This document shows positions 1 through 7,734 of a DNA stretch of 55,589 bases, piece by piece. The DNA lies in NCBI GenBank assembly GCA_963169915.1, contig CAUJEM010000077.1, positions 1 through 55,589 on the forward strand, read 5' to 3'. Both the position numbers and the translations under genes were made by a program. This stretch comes from Myxococcota bacterium (lineage in GTDB: Bacteria > Myxococcota_A > Polyangia > Polyangiales > Polyangiaceae). How positions within the stretch are numbered: position 1 is the stretch's first letter; each line of letters begins with the position of its first letter. The notes below the pieces were generated by a model, which saw nothing but the letters and a program-made list of their open reading frames with translations, ran no database searches and was not told the origin of the DNA.

Positions 1-861
1 GTGTTTCTCCTGGGCTCGCTCAGCTCCGCCTTCGCCTGGAGCATGCCGAGCCTCATCGCCTTCCGCGGGCTTCAAGGCCTCGGCGCCGGCGCCATCTTGG
101 CGACCGTCTACACGCTGGCCGGAGATCTCTACTCGGTGAAGGAGCGCGCCACCGTGGAGGGCTGGCTCTCGAGCGTGTGGGGCGTCACCGCCATCGTGGG
201 ACCGACGCTCGGCGGCGCCTTCGCAGAGTACGCCTCGTGGCGCTGGATCTTCCTCATCAACCTCCCCCTCGGCGTCCTCGCGCTGCTCTTGCTCACCAAG
301 TACCTGCACGAGGACTTCGAGCGCCGGGAGCACTCCATCGACTACGCGGGGGCGCTGCTGCTGCTGCTGACGGGCAGCACGCTCATCTTCACGCTGCTCG
401 AGGGGGGGCAGCGCTGGCCGTGGTGGTCGCTCCCCACGCTCGCGCTGCTGGTCGCCTCCCTCCTGCTCGCCACCCTCACGGCGCTGGTGGAGCGTCGCGC
501 TCCCGAGCCCATCTTGCCGCGCTGGTCCTGGGGGCGCCGGGTGCTCGTCGGCTCCAACGTGGCGACCTTGGGGATGGGCATCGTGATGTTGGGCCCCAAC
601 ACCTACCTGCCGACCTTCGGGCAGGCGGTCCGAGGGCTAGGACCCATCGACGCGGGGCTGCTCCTGGCGAGCATGAGCATCGGGTGGCCCCTCGAGGCCA
701 CAGCGACGCCCCAGCTCGTCACCGAGCACTTGCGCCAGGTGGTGTCCACCGCCACCCATGAGGTCTACCGTGGCTTGCTGCTCGTCTCGCTGGCCACGCT
801 GGGCTTGGTGCTGCTCATCCCTCGCCACTTCCCGCGCAGCACCGAGCCTCAGTCCGGCTGA
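1..861 (+). CDS. DHA2-type MFS drug/proton antiporter, 5' partial, apparently missing TM9-13
   Basis: This is the C-terminal part of an EmrB-like (14-TM, DHA2) major facilitator that would export drugs or metabolites across the inner membrane. The reading frame is open from base 1, and the first residues already correspond to about TM3, so the true start lies outside the window. The segment with FRGLQGLGAGA, then GPTLGGAFAEYASWRWIFLINLP, is the typical motif C region of antiporters. After the IGWPL motif (about base 690) family members normally continue for about 200 residues, but here only about 55 remain. Those resemble the family's extreme C-terminus (helix, one TM, basic tail). An in-frame internal deletion of about 150 residues is inferred, so the protein is probably non-functional. 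The 3' end overlaps the convergent neighbour by 13 bp. Confidence 0.75.
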   Translation: MFLLGSLSSAFAWSMPSLIAFRGLQGLGAGAILATVYTLAGDLYSVKERATVEGWLSSVWGVTAIVGPTLGGAFAEYASWRWIFLINLPLGVLALLLLTKYLHEDFERREHSIDYAGALLLLLTGSTLIFTLLEGGQRWPWWSLPTLALLVASLLLATLTALVERRAPEPILPRWSWGRRVLVGSNVATLGMGIVMLGPNTYLPTFGQAVRGLGPIDAGLLLASMSIGWPLEATATPQLVTEHLRQVVSTATHEVYRGLLLVSLATLGLVLLIPRHFPRSTEPQSG

Positions 862-2150
862 TGGAGCACCTGCTGGGAGCGATCGATGAAGTAGTACTTG
901 GCGAAGCCCGCGCGCTCGAAGCTCAGCGCTCCAAAGGCGTTGACCAGGACGCTCCAGGCGGCGGCGAGCCAGAACAGCTTGCCGAAGCGCCGACCGCCCA
1001 GCGCCAGCAAGGCGAACAGGAACGGCGCGTAGTCGTTCGAGAACCGATACCCAAACTGCACCCAGCCGGTGTTCTGGTAAAAGAGCGTCGGCACCGCGAC
1101 GGCCAGCGCGGTGACCCAGAGGCCCATCAGCTCGCGCTGACGCCGCGCCGGCCAGAGCAGCCAGAGGTAGAGCGGCGTCGTGACCCACAGCGCCAGCCCG
1201 TGCCCATTGATCTGAAAGGGCGCCGCCGCGGGCGGCAGGGTGCGCCAGGGCAGGCTGGTGAGCACGACCCCCAAGTTTTTCCCGAGGTAGTGGTAGTGAA
1301 AGAGCCCCCAGCGCTGCATCCGCTCCGCCCACGCCACGGTCAGGTAGCGGTAACCAAACTCCGTCGGTGACCCGAAGCGCGCCTGGTTGTGCCACGCGGT
1401 GAAGGCCAGCGCCGCCACCACCGGCAGCGCGAACAGGCCCCACGCCGCGGCCAGGCGCCGCCACCGCGCGTGGCCTGGCTCCGCAGCCAGGGCGCGCCAG
1501 CTCTCGAACAAAAAGTAGGGGGCCGCGAACAGCAGCGGGGAGCGGGTGAGGTAGCCGAGCCCGAGGCACAGCCCTGCCGCCAGGGGGTGCCGCCCCCCGA
1601 CGCTGCCGAGCAGGTAGAGCGCGCCGAGCCCCGCGCCCACGACGTGCGCGGCGAACCACACCGTCCCCTGCTCCGCGCTGAACCAGTAGACCGTCCCCAG
1701 CGCAAACAGCAGCGCCAACGCGAGGTGCTCACGCACCCTGCGCTGGCTCTGACCGAGCCGCCTCAGGGCCTCGAGCGCCAGGAACAGCGCCGCGGGGGCC
1801 ACCCCCGCGAGCCACAAGAAGACCTGACCGTCGTAGACGCGCTCGGCGCTACCCCCGAGCTTCACCAGCGGGACGAGCAGCAGCGCCGGGAACGGCGGGA
1901 ACACGACGAACCAGCGGCCGTCGTGCAGGGCGAAGTCATTGTTGCCGGCGTAGGCGGGGGGCGGGCCAGCGAGCGCCAAGCGACCGTCGAGCCAGGCCTC
2001 CGCCAGCAGCGCGAAGTGATTGTAGGGGGTGTGAGAGGTCAGCCGCTCGCGCGCCGCGAAGGCAAAAAACACCGACGTGGTCAGGGCATACACGCCCAGC
2101 GCCAGGAGCCATCGGCGCCGACGCGTGTCATGCTGGAGGAGGGCCCACAT
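849..2150 (-). CDS. Polytopic membrane protein, ArnT/PMT-like glycosyltransferase superfamily
   Basis: The 433-residue protein has a short basic N-terminus and about ten hydrophobic segments. It opens with TM1 (residues about 13-31), followed by a periplasmic-type loop with TSHTPYNHFALLAEAWLDG and an acidic/aromatic stretch. This layout is typical of GT-C glycosyltransferases of the dolichyl-phosphate-mannose mannosyltransferase/ArnT kind, which move sugars from polyprenyl carriers on the outer face of the inner membrane. I see the fold-level pattern but no residue set that names a substrate. The start is ATG at 2150. It is divergent from yceD with a 67-bp gap and convergent with the truncated MFS gene. 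It could equally be annotated as a hypothetical membrane protein. Confidence 0.7.
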   Translation of the reverse strand: MWALLQHDTRRRRWLLALGVYALTTSVFFAFAARERLTSHTPYNHFALLAEAWLDGRLALAGPPPAYAGNNDFALHDGRWFVVFPPFPALLLVPLVKLGGSAERVYDGQVFLWLAGVAPAALFLALEALRRLGQSQRRVREHLALALLFALGTVYWFSAEQGTVWFAAHVVGAGLGALYLLGSVGGRHPLAAGLCLGLGYLTRSPLLFAAPYFLFESWRALAAEPGHARWRRLAAAWGLFALPVVAALAFTAWHNQARFGSPTEFGYRYLTVAWAERMQRWGLFHYHYLGKNLGVVLTSLPWRTLPPAAAPFQINGHGLALWVTTPLYLWLLWPARRQRELMGLWVTALAVAVPTLFYQNTGWVQFGYRFSNDYAPFLFALLALGGRRFGKLFWLAAAWSVLVNAFGALSFERAGFAKYYFIDRSQQVLHQPD

Positions 2151-2197
2151 GCAAAGCGAGGCCAGACCCTAGCACGCGTTGCTCAGCGGGCGGGTGA

Positions 2198-2207
2198 GCG
2201 CTAGCTT
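2198..2207. promoter_or_regulatory. GCGCTAGCTT element upstream of yceD-rpmF
   Basis: The 10-mer GCGCTAGCTT lies 10 bp before the yceD start and recurs in reverse orientation at 4288-4297 just before fabD. Its CGCTAGC core recurs in a perfect palindrome upstream of accB (30101-30112). It could be a shared operator or only a -10-type sequence (TAGCTT). It was seen by eye and has not been tested statistically. Confidence 0.3.
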
Positions 2208-2217
2208 GCGCGTCGCC

Positions 2218-2862
2218 ATGCCCACGGAGTTCCAAGTCCCCATCGCCGATCTCGAGCGAGGCCCGAAGCACTTGGAAGCGCCGCTCACCCTCGACTGGCT
2301 GAGCTGGGCGCTCGAAGGCACGGAGGCGAGCGCCCGAGGCCCCGGGCAGCTCAGCGCGACGCTCACCAAGAACGGCACGGAGGTCCTGGTCCAGGGTCGG
2401 ATCACCGCACCTCTACAGATGCCGTGCATCCGCACGCTGGATCCCGTGGAGGTCGACGTGACGAGCGACCTCTGGCTCTTGCTCGAGCCCCGCGCGTCCG
2501 AGCCGCGGGCGCGCCCGCCGCAGCGGGGCACGGCCCGGCTCGCCCGTACCCCCAGCGCCCCCGCCGCCAAGCCGCCCCGGCGGCGCGCGGACGAAGACCC
2601 CGAGCTCAGCCTCGAGCGTGCCGCCCGGGACACGTTCAGCGGAGACCGTGTCCACCTCGACGACTTCATCCGAGAATTCATCCTCCTGGAGCTTCCCATG
2701 GCCCCCCTGAGATCCGACTTGCGCTCGGAGGCGGAGCAGGCTAGGCCTGCGCCCCTCGTGCCGCAGGTCGGTCCCGGCGGCGCGGCGGACCCCGTGGAGC
2801 TCGATCCTCGGTTGGCTCCGTTGGCGGCGCTAGCGAGCCGCCTGCGTCAGAACAAGGAGTAG
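2218..2862 (+). CDS. yceD: YceD/DUF177 family protein
   Basis: The product is 214 residues. Members of this family sit directly upstream of rpmF in many bacteria and have been linked to 23S rRNA accumulation, and this gene has the same position. The diagnostic part is residues about 50-85, where the family has a Cys-x-Arg-Cys motif. Here it reads LQMPCIRTLDPVEVDV, so the first Cys and the Arg are kept and the second Cys is Thr. The middle is a Pro/Ala/Arg-rich linker, and a conserved acidic FIREFILLELPM block follows (about residue 150), as in the family C-terminus. The ATG at 2218 is chosen because the domain starts there; an upstream in-frame start at 2179 adds only non-family residues. The stop lies four bases before rpmF, so the two are probably cotranscribed. 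Confidence 0.85.
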   Translation: MPTEFQVPIADLERGPKHLEAPLTLDWLSWALEGTEASARGPGQLSATLTKNGTEVLVQGRITAPLQMPCIRTLDPVEVDVTSDLWLLLEPRASEPRARPPQRGTARLARTPSAPAAKPPRRRADEDPELSLERAARDTFSGDRVHLDDFIREFILLELPMAPLRSDLRSEAEQARPAPLVPQVGPGGAADPVELDPRLAPLAALASRLRQNKE

Positions 2863-2866
2863 TCTC

Positions 2867-3064
2867 GTGGCAGTTCCGAAGCGCCGTAAGTCCAGCAGCA
2901 AGCGTGACATGCGCCGAGCCAACCATGACAAGGTCGTGGCGCCCAACGTCGTGCCCTGCCCCAACTGTTCGGCCCCCATGATCTCGCACCGCGCCTGCGT
3001 CAGCTGTGGCCACTACGGCGGGCGAGCGGTCATCCAGCAGGAGGAGAGCGCTCCGGAGAGCTGA
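2867..3064 (+). CDS. rpmF: 50S ribosomal protein L32
   Basis: The 65-residue small ribosomal protein of the large subunit begins MAVPKRRKSSSKRDMRRA, the standard L32 N-terminus that binds 23S rRNA. A zinc-ribbon follows, with CPNC (about residues 29-32) and CVSC (about 45-48), so this is the Zn-binding (C+) form. The start is GTG at 2867, four bases after yceD. In most bacteria plsX comes next, but here the next gene is fabH after a 163-bp gap with operator-like palindromes. Confidence 0.97.
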   Translation: MAVPKRRKSSSKRDMRRANHDKVVAPNVVPCPNCSAPMISHRACVSCGHYGGRAVIQQEESAPES

Positions 3065-3158
3065 GCCTCACGGACGCCGCTCCTCCAGCGCCTCGGCGCG
3101 GCGCCCTCGCCGCCCCGAGGCGTTGCGTATTTTGTTTCACGCTTGGCGCTGCCGTCGC

Positions 3159-3190
3159 GACCGAGCGGTCAGTAAATGGTTGAACCATTT
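3159..3190. promoter_or_regulatory. Two adjacent palindromes upstream of fabH (putative operator)
   Basis: Within the rpmF-fabH gap, GACCG-AG-CGGTC (3159-3170) is a 5-bp-arm inverted repeat. Three bases later AAATGGTT-G-AACCATTT (3174-3190) is a perfect 8-bp-arm palindrome. The second is strikingly AT-rich for this genome and lies 37 bp before the fabH start. Short palindromes of this size are typical of TetR- or GntR-type regulators of lipid genes. No cognate regulator gene is visible nearby. Confidence 0.5.
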
Positions 3191-3227
3191 TCGTGACTCC
3201 CCAGCCCACGCTGGCTAGACCAGCCGC

Positions 3228-4220
3228 ATGGCCATGGAAGCCCGAAGCCGGATCGTGGGGACCGGCGCCTACACTCCCGCCCAGGTGCTCAGCAACACGG
3301 ACCTCGAGCGCCTGGTCGACACCAGCGACGCATGGATCACCGAGCGGACGGGGATCAAGGAGCGGCGCATCGCCGCGCCCGAGCAGGCCGCGAGCGATCT
3401 CGCGCTCCATGCGGCCCAGCGCGCCCTCGAGCGCGCCGGCCTGAGCGCCACCGACCTCGACATGATCATCGTCGGCACCATCAGCGCAGACATGCCGCTG
3501 CCCGCCTGCGCGGCGTTCCTTCAGAAGAAGCTAGGGGCCGGCCCCATCCCGGCGTTCGACGTCGCCGCCGCCTGCGCCGGCTTCCTCTACGCGCTCTCCA
3601 TCGGAGATCACTTCATCCGCGGCGGCACGTGCCGCCGCGTCCTGGTCGTCGGCGTCGAGCTGCTCTCGCGCGTGCTCAACTACGAAGACCGCGCGACCTG
3701 CGTGCTGTTCGGGGATGGCGCGGGCGCTGCCATCCTGGAGGCGACGGATGATCCACGGCGCGGCGTGCTGTCGACCAAGCTGTACACGGACGCCACGCTG
3801 GCGGAGTCACTCTGCATCCCCGCCGGTGGCAGCAGAGAGCCGCTCAGCGCCGCTGGGATCGCGCAGCACCGCGACAAGGTGCACATGAACGGCAGCGACA
3901 TCTTCAAGGTAGCGGTGAAGAACCTCAGCCAGGCGAGCCGCTCGGCGCTGGACGCCGCGGGGATGACCGCGAGCGAGGTCACCTGGGTGGTCCCCCACCA
4001 AGCCAACCTGCGCATCTTGGATCAGGTGGCTCACCGGCTCGACATCCCGCTCAGCCGCTTCGTCATCAACATCGAGCGCTACGGCAACACCTCGAGCGCG
4101 TCCATCCCCATCGCCCTCGACGAGGCGTGGCGCGAGGGTCGCTTTAAGACGGGCGACACCGTCCTCATGTGCGCGCTCGGCGCCGGGATCTCTTGGGCGA
4201 GCGCGCTGGTGCGCCTCTGA
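3228..4220 (+). CDS. fabH: 3-oxoacyl-ACP synthase III (KAS III)
   Basis: FabH condenses an acyl-CoA primer with malonyl-ACP to start fatty-acid synthesis. The 330-residue protein has the full Cys-His-Asn triad: Cys116 in VAAACAGFLYAL, His257 in VPHQANLRI and Asn287 in IERYGNTSSASIP. The C-terminal glycine-rich ALGAGISWASALVRL is also typical. Length and motifs match the normal enzyme. The start used is ATG at 3228; ATG at 3234, two codons in, is also possible. It heads the fab run, follows rpmF without plsX, and has palindromic operator-like DNA upstream. A hairpin separates it from fabD. Confidence 0.97.
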   Translation: MAMEARSRIVGTGAYTPAQVLSNTDLERLVDTSDAWITERTGIKERRIAAPEQAASDLALHAAQRALERAGLSATDLDMIIVGTISADMPLPACAAFLQKKLGAGPIPAFDVAAACAGFLYALSIGDHFIRGGTCRRVLVVGVELLSRVLNYEDRATCVLFGDGAGAAILEATDDPRRGVLSTKLYTDATLAESLCIPAGGSREPLSAAGIAQHRDKVHMNGSDIFKVAVKNLSQASRSALDAAGMTASEVTWVVPHQANLRILDQVAHRLDIPLSRFVINIERYGNTSSASIPIALDEAWREGRFKTGDTVLMCALGAGISWASALVRL

Positions 4221-4231
4221 GCGCGCGCAGC

Positions 4232-4251
4232 TCTCTCCCCTCCCGGAGAGA
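4232..4251 (+). terminator. Hairpin between fabH and fabD
   Basis: TCTCTCC (4232-4238) pairs perfectly with GGAGAGA (4245-4251) around a 6-base loop, just after the fabH stop. No U-tract follows, so it may be an attenuator or RNA-stabilising stem rather than a classical terminator. It supports fabD having its own promoter. Confidence 0.35.
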
Positions 4252-4286
4252 ACCCGGCGCCCCCTCGCAGGAGCCGCTGGCTCGTG

Positions 4287-4297
4287 TAAGCTAGCGC
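4287..4297 (+). promoter_or_regulatory. Possible -10 (TAAGCT) six bases before fabD; overlaps CTAGC element
   Basis: TAAGCT (4287-4292) lies six bases upstream of the fabD GTG and no Shine-Dalgarno is visible between them. That geometry fits a leaderless or near-leaderless transcript. The site also contains AAGCTAGCGC, the inverse of the element before yceD. There is no good -35. Confidence 0.3.
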
Positions 4298-4298
4298 C

Positions 4299-5246
4299 GT
4301 GGGTTACGCGTGGCTCTTTCCGGGACAAGGTTCGCAGCAGGTAGGGATGGGGCAGCGGCTCGCGGAGCTCTCGCCCGCGGCGCGCGCCATCTTCCGGCGC
4401 GCCGATGACGCGCTCGGCTGGTCACTCTCCACGCTCTGCTGGCACGGCCCTGAAGAGCGCCTGACGCTCACCGCCAACGCGCAGCCCGCCATCGTGGCCA
4501 CCAGCATCGCCACGCTGGCTGCGCTGAAGGAGCGCTGGCCGGAGCTGCCGGCGCCGGACTACGCCGCGGGACACTCGCTGGGAGAGTACTCCGCGCTCGT
4601 CGCGAGCGGGGCCCTCGATCTGGAGGACGCCGTCCGGCTCGTGCATCTCAGGGGCCAAGCCATGCAGGACGCGGTGCCGGACGGGGTGGGCGCCATGGCC
4701 GCCATCCTTGGCGGCGACGCCGCTACGGTGGGTGCGCTCTGCGAAGAGGCCGCGGCGGGAGAGGTGCTCGCGCCCGCCAACTTCAACGGACCTGGGCAGG
4801 TCGTCATCGCGGGCACCGCCGGCGCGGTGGAGCGCGCACGCGCGCTCGCCGCGACGAAGAAGCTGAAGGCCATCCCGCTGAAGGTGAGCGCGCCCTTCCA
4901 CTGTGCCCTGATGGAGCCGGCTGCCCACGCGGTCGCCGCGGCGCTCGCGCGGCTTCGCATCACGCCGCTGGCCTTCCCCGTCATCGCCAACGTCGACGCG
5001 CGTCCCAACCAGGCCGCCGCCCGCGTCCCAGAGCTGCTCACGCGCCAGGTGGCGTCGCCGGTGCAGTGGCACGCCAGCGTCCAGTGCATGACGCACGCCG
5101 GCGTCACCCAGGCGCTGGAGTTTGGCGCGGGCAGAGTGCTGGCGGGGCTGGTCAAGCGCATCGATCCAGCGCTGGGCGTCTTCGGGGTCGCGGAGCCCGA
5201 GTCCCTGACCAAGGCGCGTGATTTTCTGGAGCCCTCACTCGCCTGA
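4299..5246 (+). CDS. fabD: Malonyl-CoA:ACP transacylase
   Basis: FabD moves malonyl from CoA to acyl carrier protein, supplying extender units. The 315-residue protein shows the FPGQGSQQVGMG N-terminus, the nucleophile Ser93 in GHSLGEYSAL and catalytic His201 in SAPFHCALM, with the expected length. The start is GTG at 4299 because the family begins immediately with the GQGSQ strand. Upstream is a TAAGCT box with no obvious ribosome site. It lies between fabH and fabG and is separated from fabG by a 132-bp spacer with its own promoter-like DNA. Confidence 0.97.
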   Translation: MGYAWLFPGQGSQQVGMGQRLAELSPAARAIFRRADDALGWSLSTLCWHGPEERLTLTANAQPAIVATSIATLAALKERWPELPAPDYAAGHSLGEYSALVASGALDLEDAVRLVHLRGQAMQDAVPDGVGAMAAILGGDAATVGALCEEAAAGEVLAPANFNGPGQVVIAGTAGAVERARALAATKKLKAIPLKVSAPFHCALMEPAAHAVAAALARLRITPLAFPVIANVDARPNQAAARVPELLTRQVASPVQWHASVQCMTHAGVTQALEFGAGRVLAGLVKRIDPALGVFGVAEPESLTKARDFLEPSLA

Positions 5247-5313
5247 GTCGCGCGCGCCTGCGGTGCGAACAGCACGGGGTGAGTGCGAAGCCAAGGTGGC
5301 GGTCGATTGCGGC

Positions 5314-5341
5314 TTGGAGCCCCGGGGCTTCGTGGTAAACC
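5314..5341 (+). promoter_or_regulatory. Putative fabG promoter with embedded palindrome
   Basis: TTGGAG (5314-5319), a 16-base spacer and TAAACC (5336-5341) make a modest sigma-70-like promoter 37 bp before fabG. A perfect 12-bp palindrome, AGCCCCGGGGCT (5318-5329), lies between the two boxes, where a repressor could block polymerase. Confidence 0.35.
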
Positions 5342-5378
5342 CGCGCCCGCCCCTCAGGGGTCTTGGGTCAAGCGCGGG

Positions 5379-6125
5379 ATGTTCGATCTCACGGGAAAAC
5401 TTGCGGTCGTCGTCGGCGGCTCGCGCGGCATCGGTCGCGCCTGCTGTGAGGCGCTGGCTCGTCAGGGGGCTCGCGTCGTCGTCGGCTACGCGCAGCGCGC
5501 GGACGCGGCGGAGCTCGTGGTGCAGCGCGTGCGTGAGGCGGGCGGCGAAGCCGAGTCCCTACGGCTCGATCTCAGCCACCCCGCGGAGGCGGAGGCGACG
5601 CTCGCCAAGACCATCCAGCAGCTCGGACGCCTGGACATCCTGGTGCTCAGCGCTGGCATTTCCATCGATGGCCTGCTGCTTCGGCTCAAAGAGGAGGACC
5701 TCGAGCGGCAGCTCACCGTCAACGTCAAGGGCAGCCTCGGCTGCGCGCGCGCCGGTATCAAGGCGATGATGCGGGCGCGGCAGGGGCGCGTCATCTTCCT
5801 CTCCAGCGTGGTGGGGGAGACGGGCAACATCGGGCAGACCGCCTACGCCGCCACCAAGGCGGCGCTGCTCGGGATCACCAAGAGCCTGGCGCGGGAGTAC
5901 GCCTCACGCGGCGTCACCGTCAACGCCGTGGCGCCTGGCTACATCACCACGGAGATGACGGCCTCGCTCCCCGAGGCCGTCACCTCCGCCATGCTCCAGG
6001 GGATCCCCCTCGAGCGCGCCGGCACCCCCGAAGACGTGGCCGCCGCCGTCGTCTTCTTGGCCTCTAGCGAGGCCAGCTACGTCACAGGGCAGACGCTCAG
6101 AGTCAACGGGGGCATGTACGTGTGA
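5379..6125 (+). CDS. fabG: 3-oxoacyl-ACP reductase (SDR)
   Basis: FabG is the NADPH-dependent reductase of the second elongation step. The product is 248 residues with the Rossmann motif GGSRGIG (about residues 12-18), an NVKG motif, the catalytic Ser in FLSSVVG and the YAATK pair (Tyr-x-x-x-Lys), then the PG..TEM loop. ATG at 5379 is chosen because the fold starts there with MFDLTGKLAVV; upstream in-frame starts add a Gly/Pro-rich leader with no family match. NAG at the usual catalytic Asn position reads LSAG here (Ser for Asn), a mild deviation. It sits between fabD and acpP as in standard fab clusters. Confidence 0.95.
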   Translation: MFDLTGKLAVVVGGSRGIGRACCEALARQGARVVVGYAQRADAAELVVQRVREAGGEAESLRLDLSHPAEAEATLAKTIQQLGRLDILVLSAGISIDGLLLRLKEEDLERQLTVNVKGSLGCARAGIKAMMRARQGRVIFLSSVVGETGNIGQTAYAATKAALLGITKSLAREYASRGVTVNAVAPGYITTEMTASLPEAVTSAMLQGIPLERAGTPEDVAAAVVFLASSEASYVTGQTLRVNGGMYV

Positions 6126-6214
6126 GCATTGGTCGCTGAGGTGTCCCAGCCAGCTACTTTGCCGCTGCCGCGGCGGGGCACTTCTGGTAGGAGAGCCTAA
6201 GAAAGAGGAGCACG

Positions 6215-6460
6215 ATGGCCGATTCCAAGATTGAAGCCGAGGTCAAGCGAATCATCAGCGAGCAGCTGGACGTCAAGGAGGGAGACATCACCCCCAGCTC
6301 ATCCTTCATCGATGACCTGGGCGCCGACAGCCTCGGCCTGGTCGAGCTGGTGCTGGCCTTCGAGGAGGAGTTTCAAATCGACATCCCCGACGAGGACACG
6401 GAGAAGATCCGTACCGTCCAGGACGCCATCGACTACATCGAAAAGCACGCGGCTGGCTGA
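6215..6460 (+). CDS. acpP: Acyl carrier protein
   Basis: This small acidic protein (81 residues) carries growing acyl chains on a phosphopantetheine arm. The attachment Ser39 lies in the canonical [18 protein letters not shown]. Charge and length match AcpP rather than a polyketide carrier domain. A strong purine-rich ribosome site (AGAAAGAGGAG) precedes the ATG by four bases, in keeping with high expression. It is followed after three bases by fabF, the usual acpP-fabF pair. Confidence 0.98.
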   Translation: MADSKIEAEVKRIISEQLDVKEGDITPSSSFIDDLGADSLGLVELVLAFEEEFQIDIPDEDTEKIRTVQDAIDYIEKHAAG

Positions 6461-6463
6461 GCC

Positions 6464-7717
6464 TTGCAGCGCGAGCGCGTCGTCGTCACCGGGGTCGGAC
6501 TGGTCACGCCCAACGGCGTGGGCACGTCCGCCACCTGGGACTCTCTCGTCCGCGGTGAGAGCGGCGCGGGGCCCATCACCTTGTTCGAGGCCACGGAGGA
6601 CTTCACCACCCGCTTTGCCGCCGAGGTCAAGGGCTTCGACCCTACGTCCTACGTGGAGAAGCGCAAGCTCAAGGAGATGTGCCGCTTCATCCCGTTCTCA
6701 CTCGCGGCCACCAGCATGGCGCTGGAGCAAGCGCAGCTCGAGCTCACGGAGGAGGAGCGGCAGGACGTCGGGGTCTACATCGGCGTCGGCCTGGGAGGGC
6801 TGGAGAACCTCGAGCGCATCTCCGTGCTCCTGAGGGAGAAGGGGCCAGGCCGCGTGAGCCCCTACTTCATCCCGTCGCTCATCGCCAACATGGCGGCGGG
6901 GCAGGTCGCCATCGCGCACGGCTTTCATGGCCCCAGCCTCTGCACCACCAGCGCGTGCAGCAGCAGCGCGCACGCCATCGGGGAGGCGGCGCGGCTCATC
7001 CAGCGCGGGGATGCGCAGGTCGCCGTCGCCGGTGGAGCGGAGGCCACCATCACCCCCATCGGGATCGCGGGGTTCAGCGCCATGTTCGCGCTGAGCCGCC
7101 GCAACGACGCCCCGGAGCGGGCCAGCCGCCCCTTCGATCGCGGGCGGGACGGCTTCCTCTGTGGTGAGGGCGCGGGGACGCTCGTGCTGGAGTCGCTCAC
7201 GCGCGCCCAGCGCCGCGGCGCCACCATCTTGGCAGAGGTCACCGGCTACGCGGCGACGACCGACGCCTACCACATCACCAAGCCCAGCCCAGACCACGCC
7301 CACGCCCAGCGCGCCATGCAGGGCGCCCTCCGGGACGCGAGGCTCTCCCCCACGGACGTGGACTACATCAACGCACACGGCACCTCCACGCCCTCGGGGG
7401 ACACGGAGGAGGCGCGCGCCATCCTCAGCGTGTTTGGCGCCCATGCCCTCGACAAGAAGCTGTGGGTCAGCTCTACCAAGTCCATGATGGGGCACCTGCT
7501 GGGCGCGGCGGGGGCGGTAGAGGCGGGGCTCTGCGTCCAAGCGCTCCGCACCCAGCTCGTCCCTCCCACCATCAACCTGGACGACCAAGACCCGGAGTGC
7601 CCGCTGGAGCTCGTCGCCAACACCGCCAGGGAGCGCGCGCTGACGCACACGCTCACCAACTCCTTCGGCTTCGGCGGCACCAACGTCGCGCTGGTCCTGT
7701 CGCGCTTCCAGGGGTAG
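6464..7717 (+). CDS. fabF: 3-oxoacyl-ACP synthase II (KAS II)
   Basis: FabF elongates acyl-ACP with malonyl-ACP. The 417-residue protein carries the Cys-His-His triad: Cys165 in TTSACSSSAHAIG, His in NAHGTSTPSGD and His in MMGHLLGAAG, plus the closing NSFGFGGTNVAL. The nucleophile context is ACSSS instead of the commoner AC(T/S)SG. The start is a rare TTG at 6464, three bases after the acpP stop, and the family N-terminus begins two residues later. It ends the fatty-acid run; nrdR starts 17 bases downstream. Confidence 0.97.
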   Translation: MQRERVVVTGVGLVTPNGVGTSATWDSLVRGESGAGPITLFEATEDFTTRFAAEVKGFDPTSYVEKRKLKEMCRFIPFSLAATSMALEQAQLELTEEERQDVGVYIGVGLGGLENLERISVLLREKGPGRVSPYFIPSLIANMAAGQVAIAHGFHGPSLCTTSACSSSAHAIGEAARLIQRGDAQVAVAGGAEATITPIGIAGFSAMFALSRRNDAPERASRPFDRGRDGFLCGEGAGTLVLESLTRAQRRGATILAEVTGYAATTDAYHITKPSPDHAHAQRAMQGALRDARLSPTDVDYINAHGTSTPSGDTEEARAILSVFGAHALDKKLWVSSTKSMMGHLLGAAGAVEAGLCVQALRTQLVPPTINLDDQDPECPLELVANTARERALTHTLTNSFGFGGTNVALVLSRFQG

Positions 7718-7734
7718 CGGAAAGGTCCGGCGCG

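Noticed and set aside
2179-2217. Earlier start for yceD
   Set aside because: Adds 13 residues outside the domain and overlaps the GCGCTAGCTT element; ATG 2218 fits the family better.
5283-5378. N-terminal extension of FabG
   Set aside because: Gly/Pro/Arg-rich residues before the Rossmann start, covering the putative promoter and palindrome.
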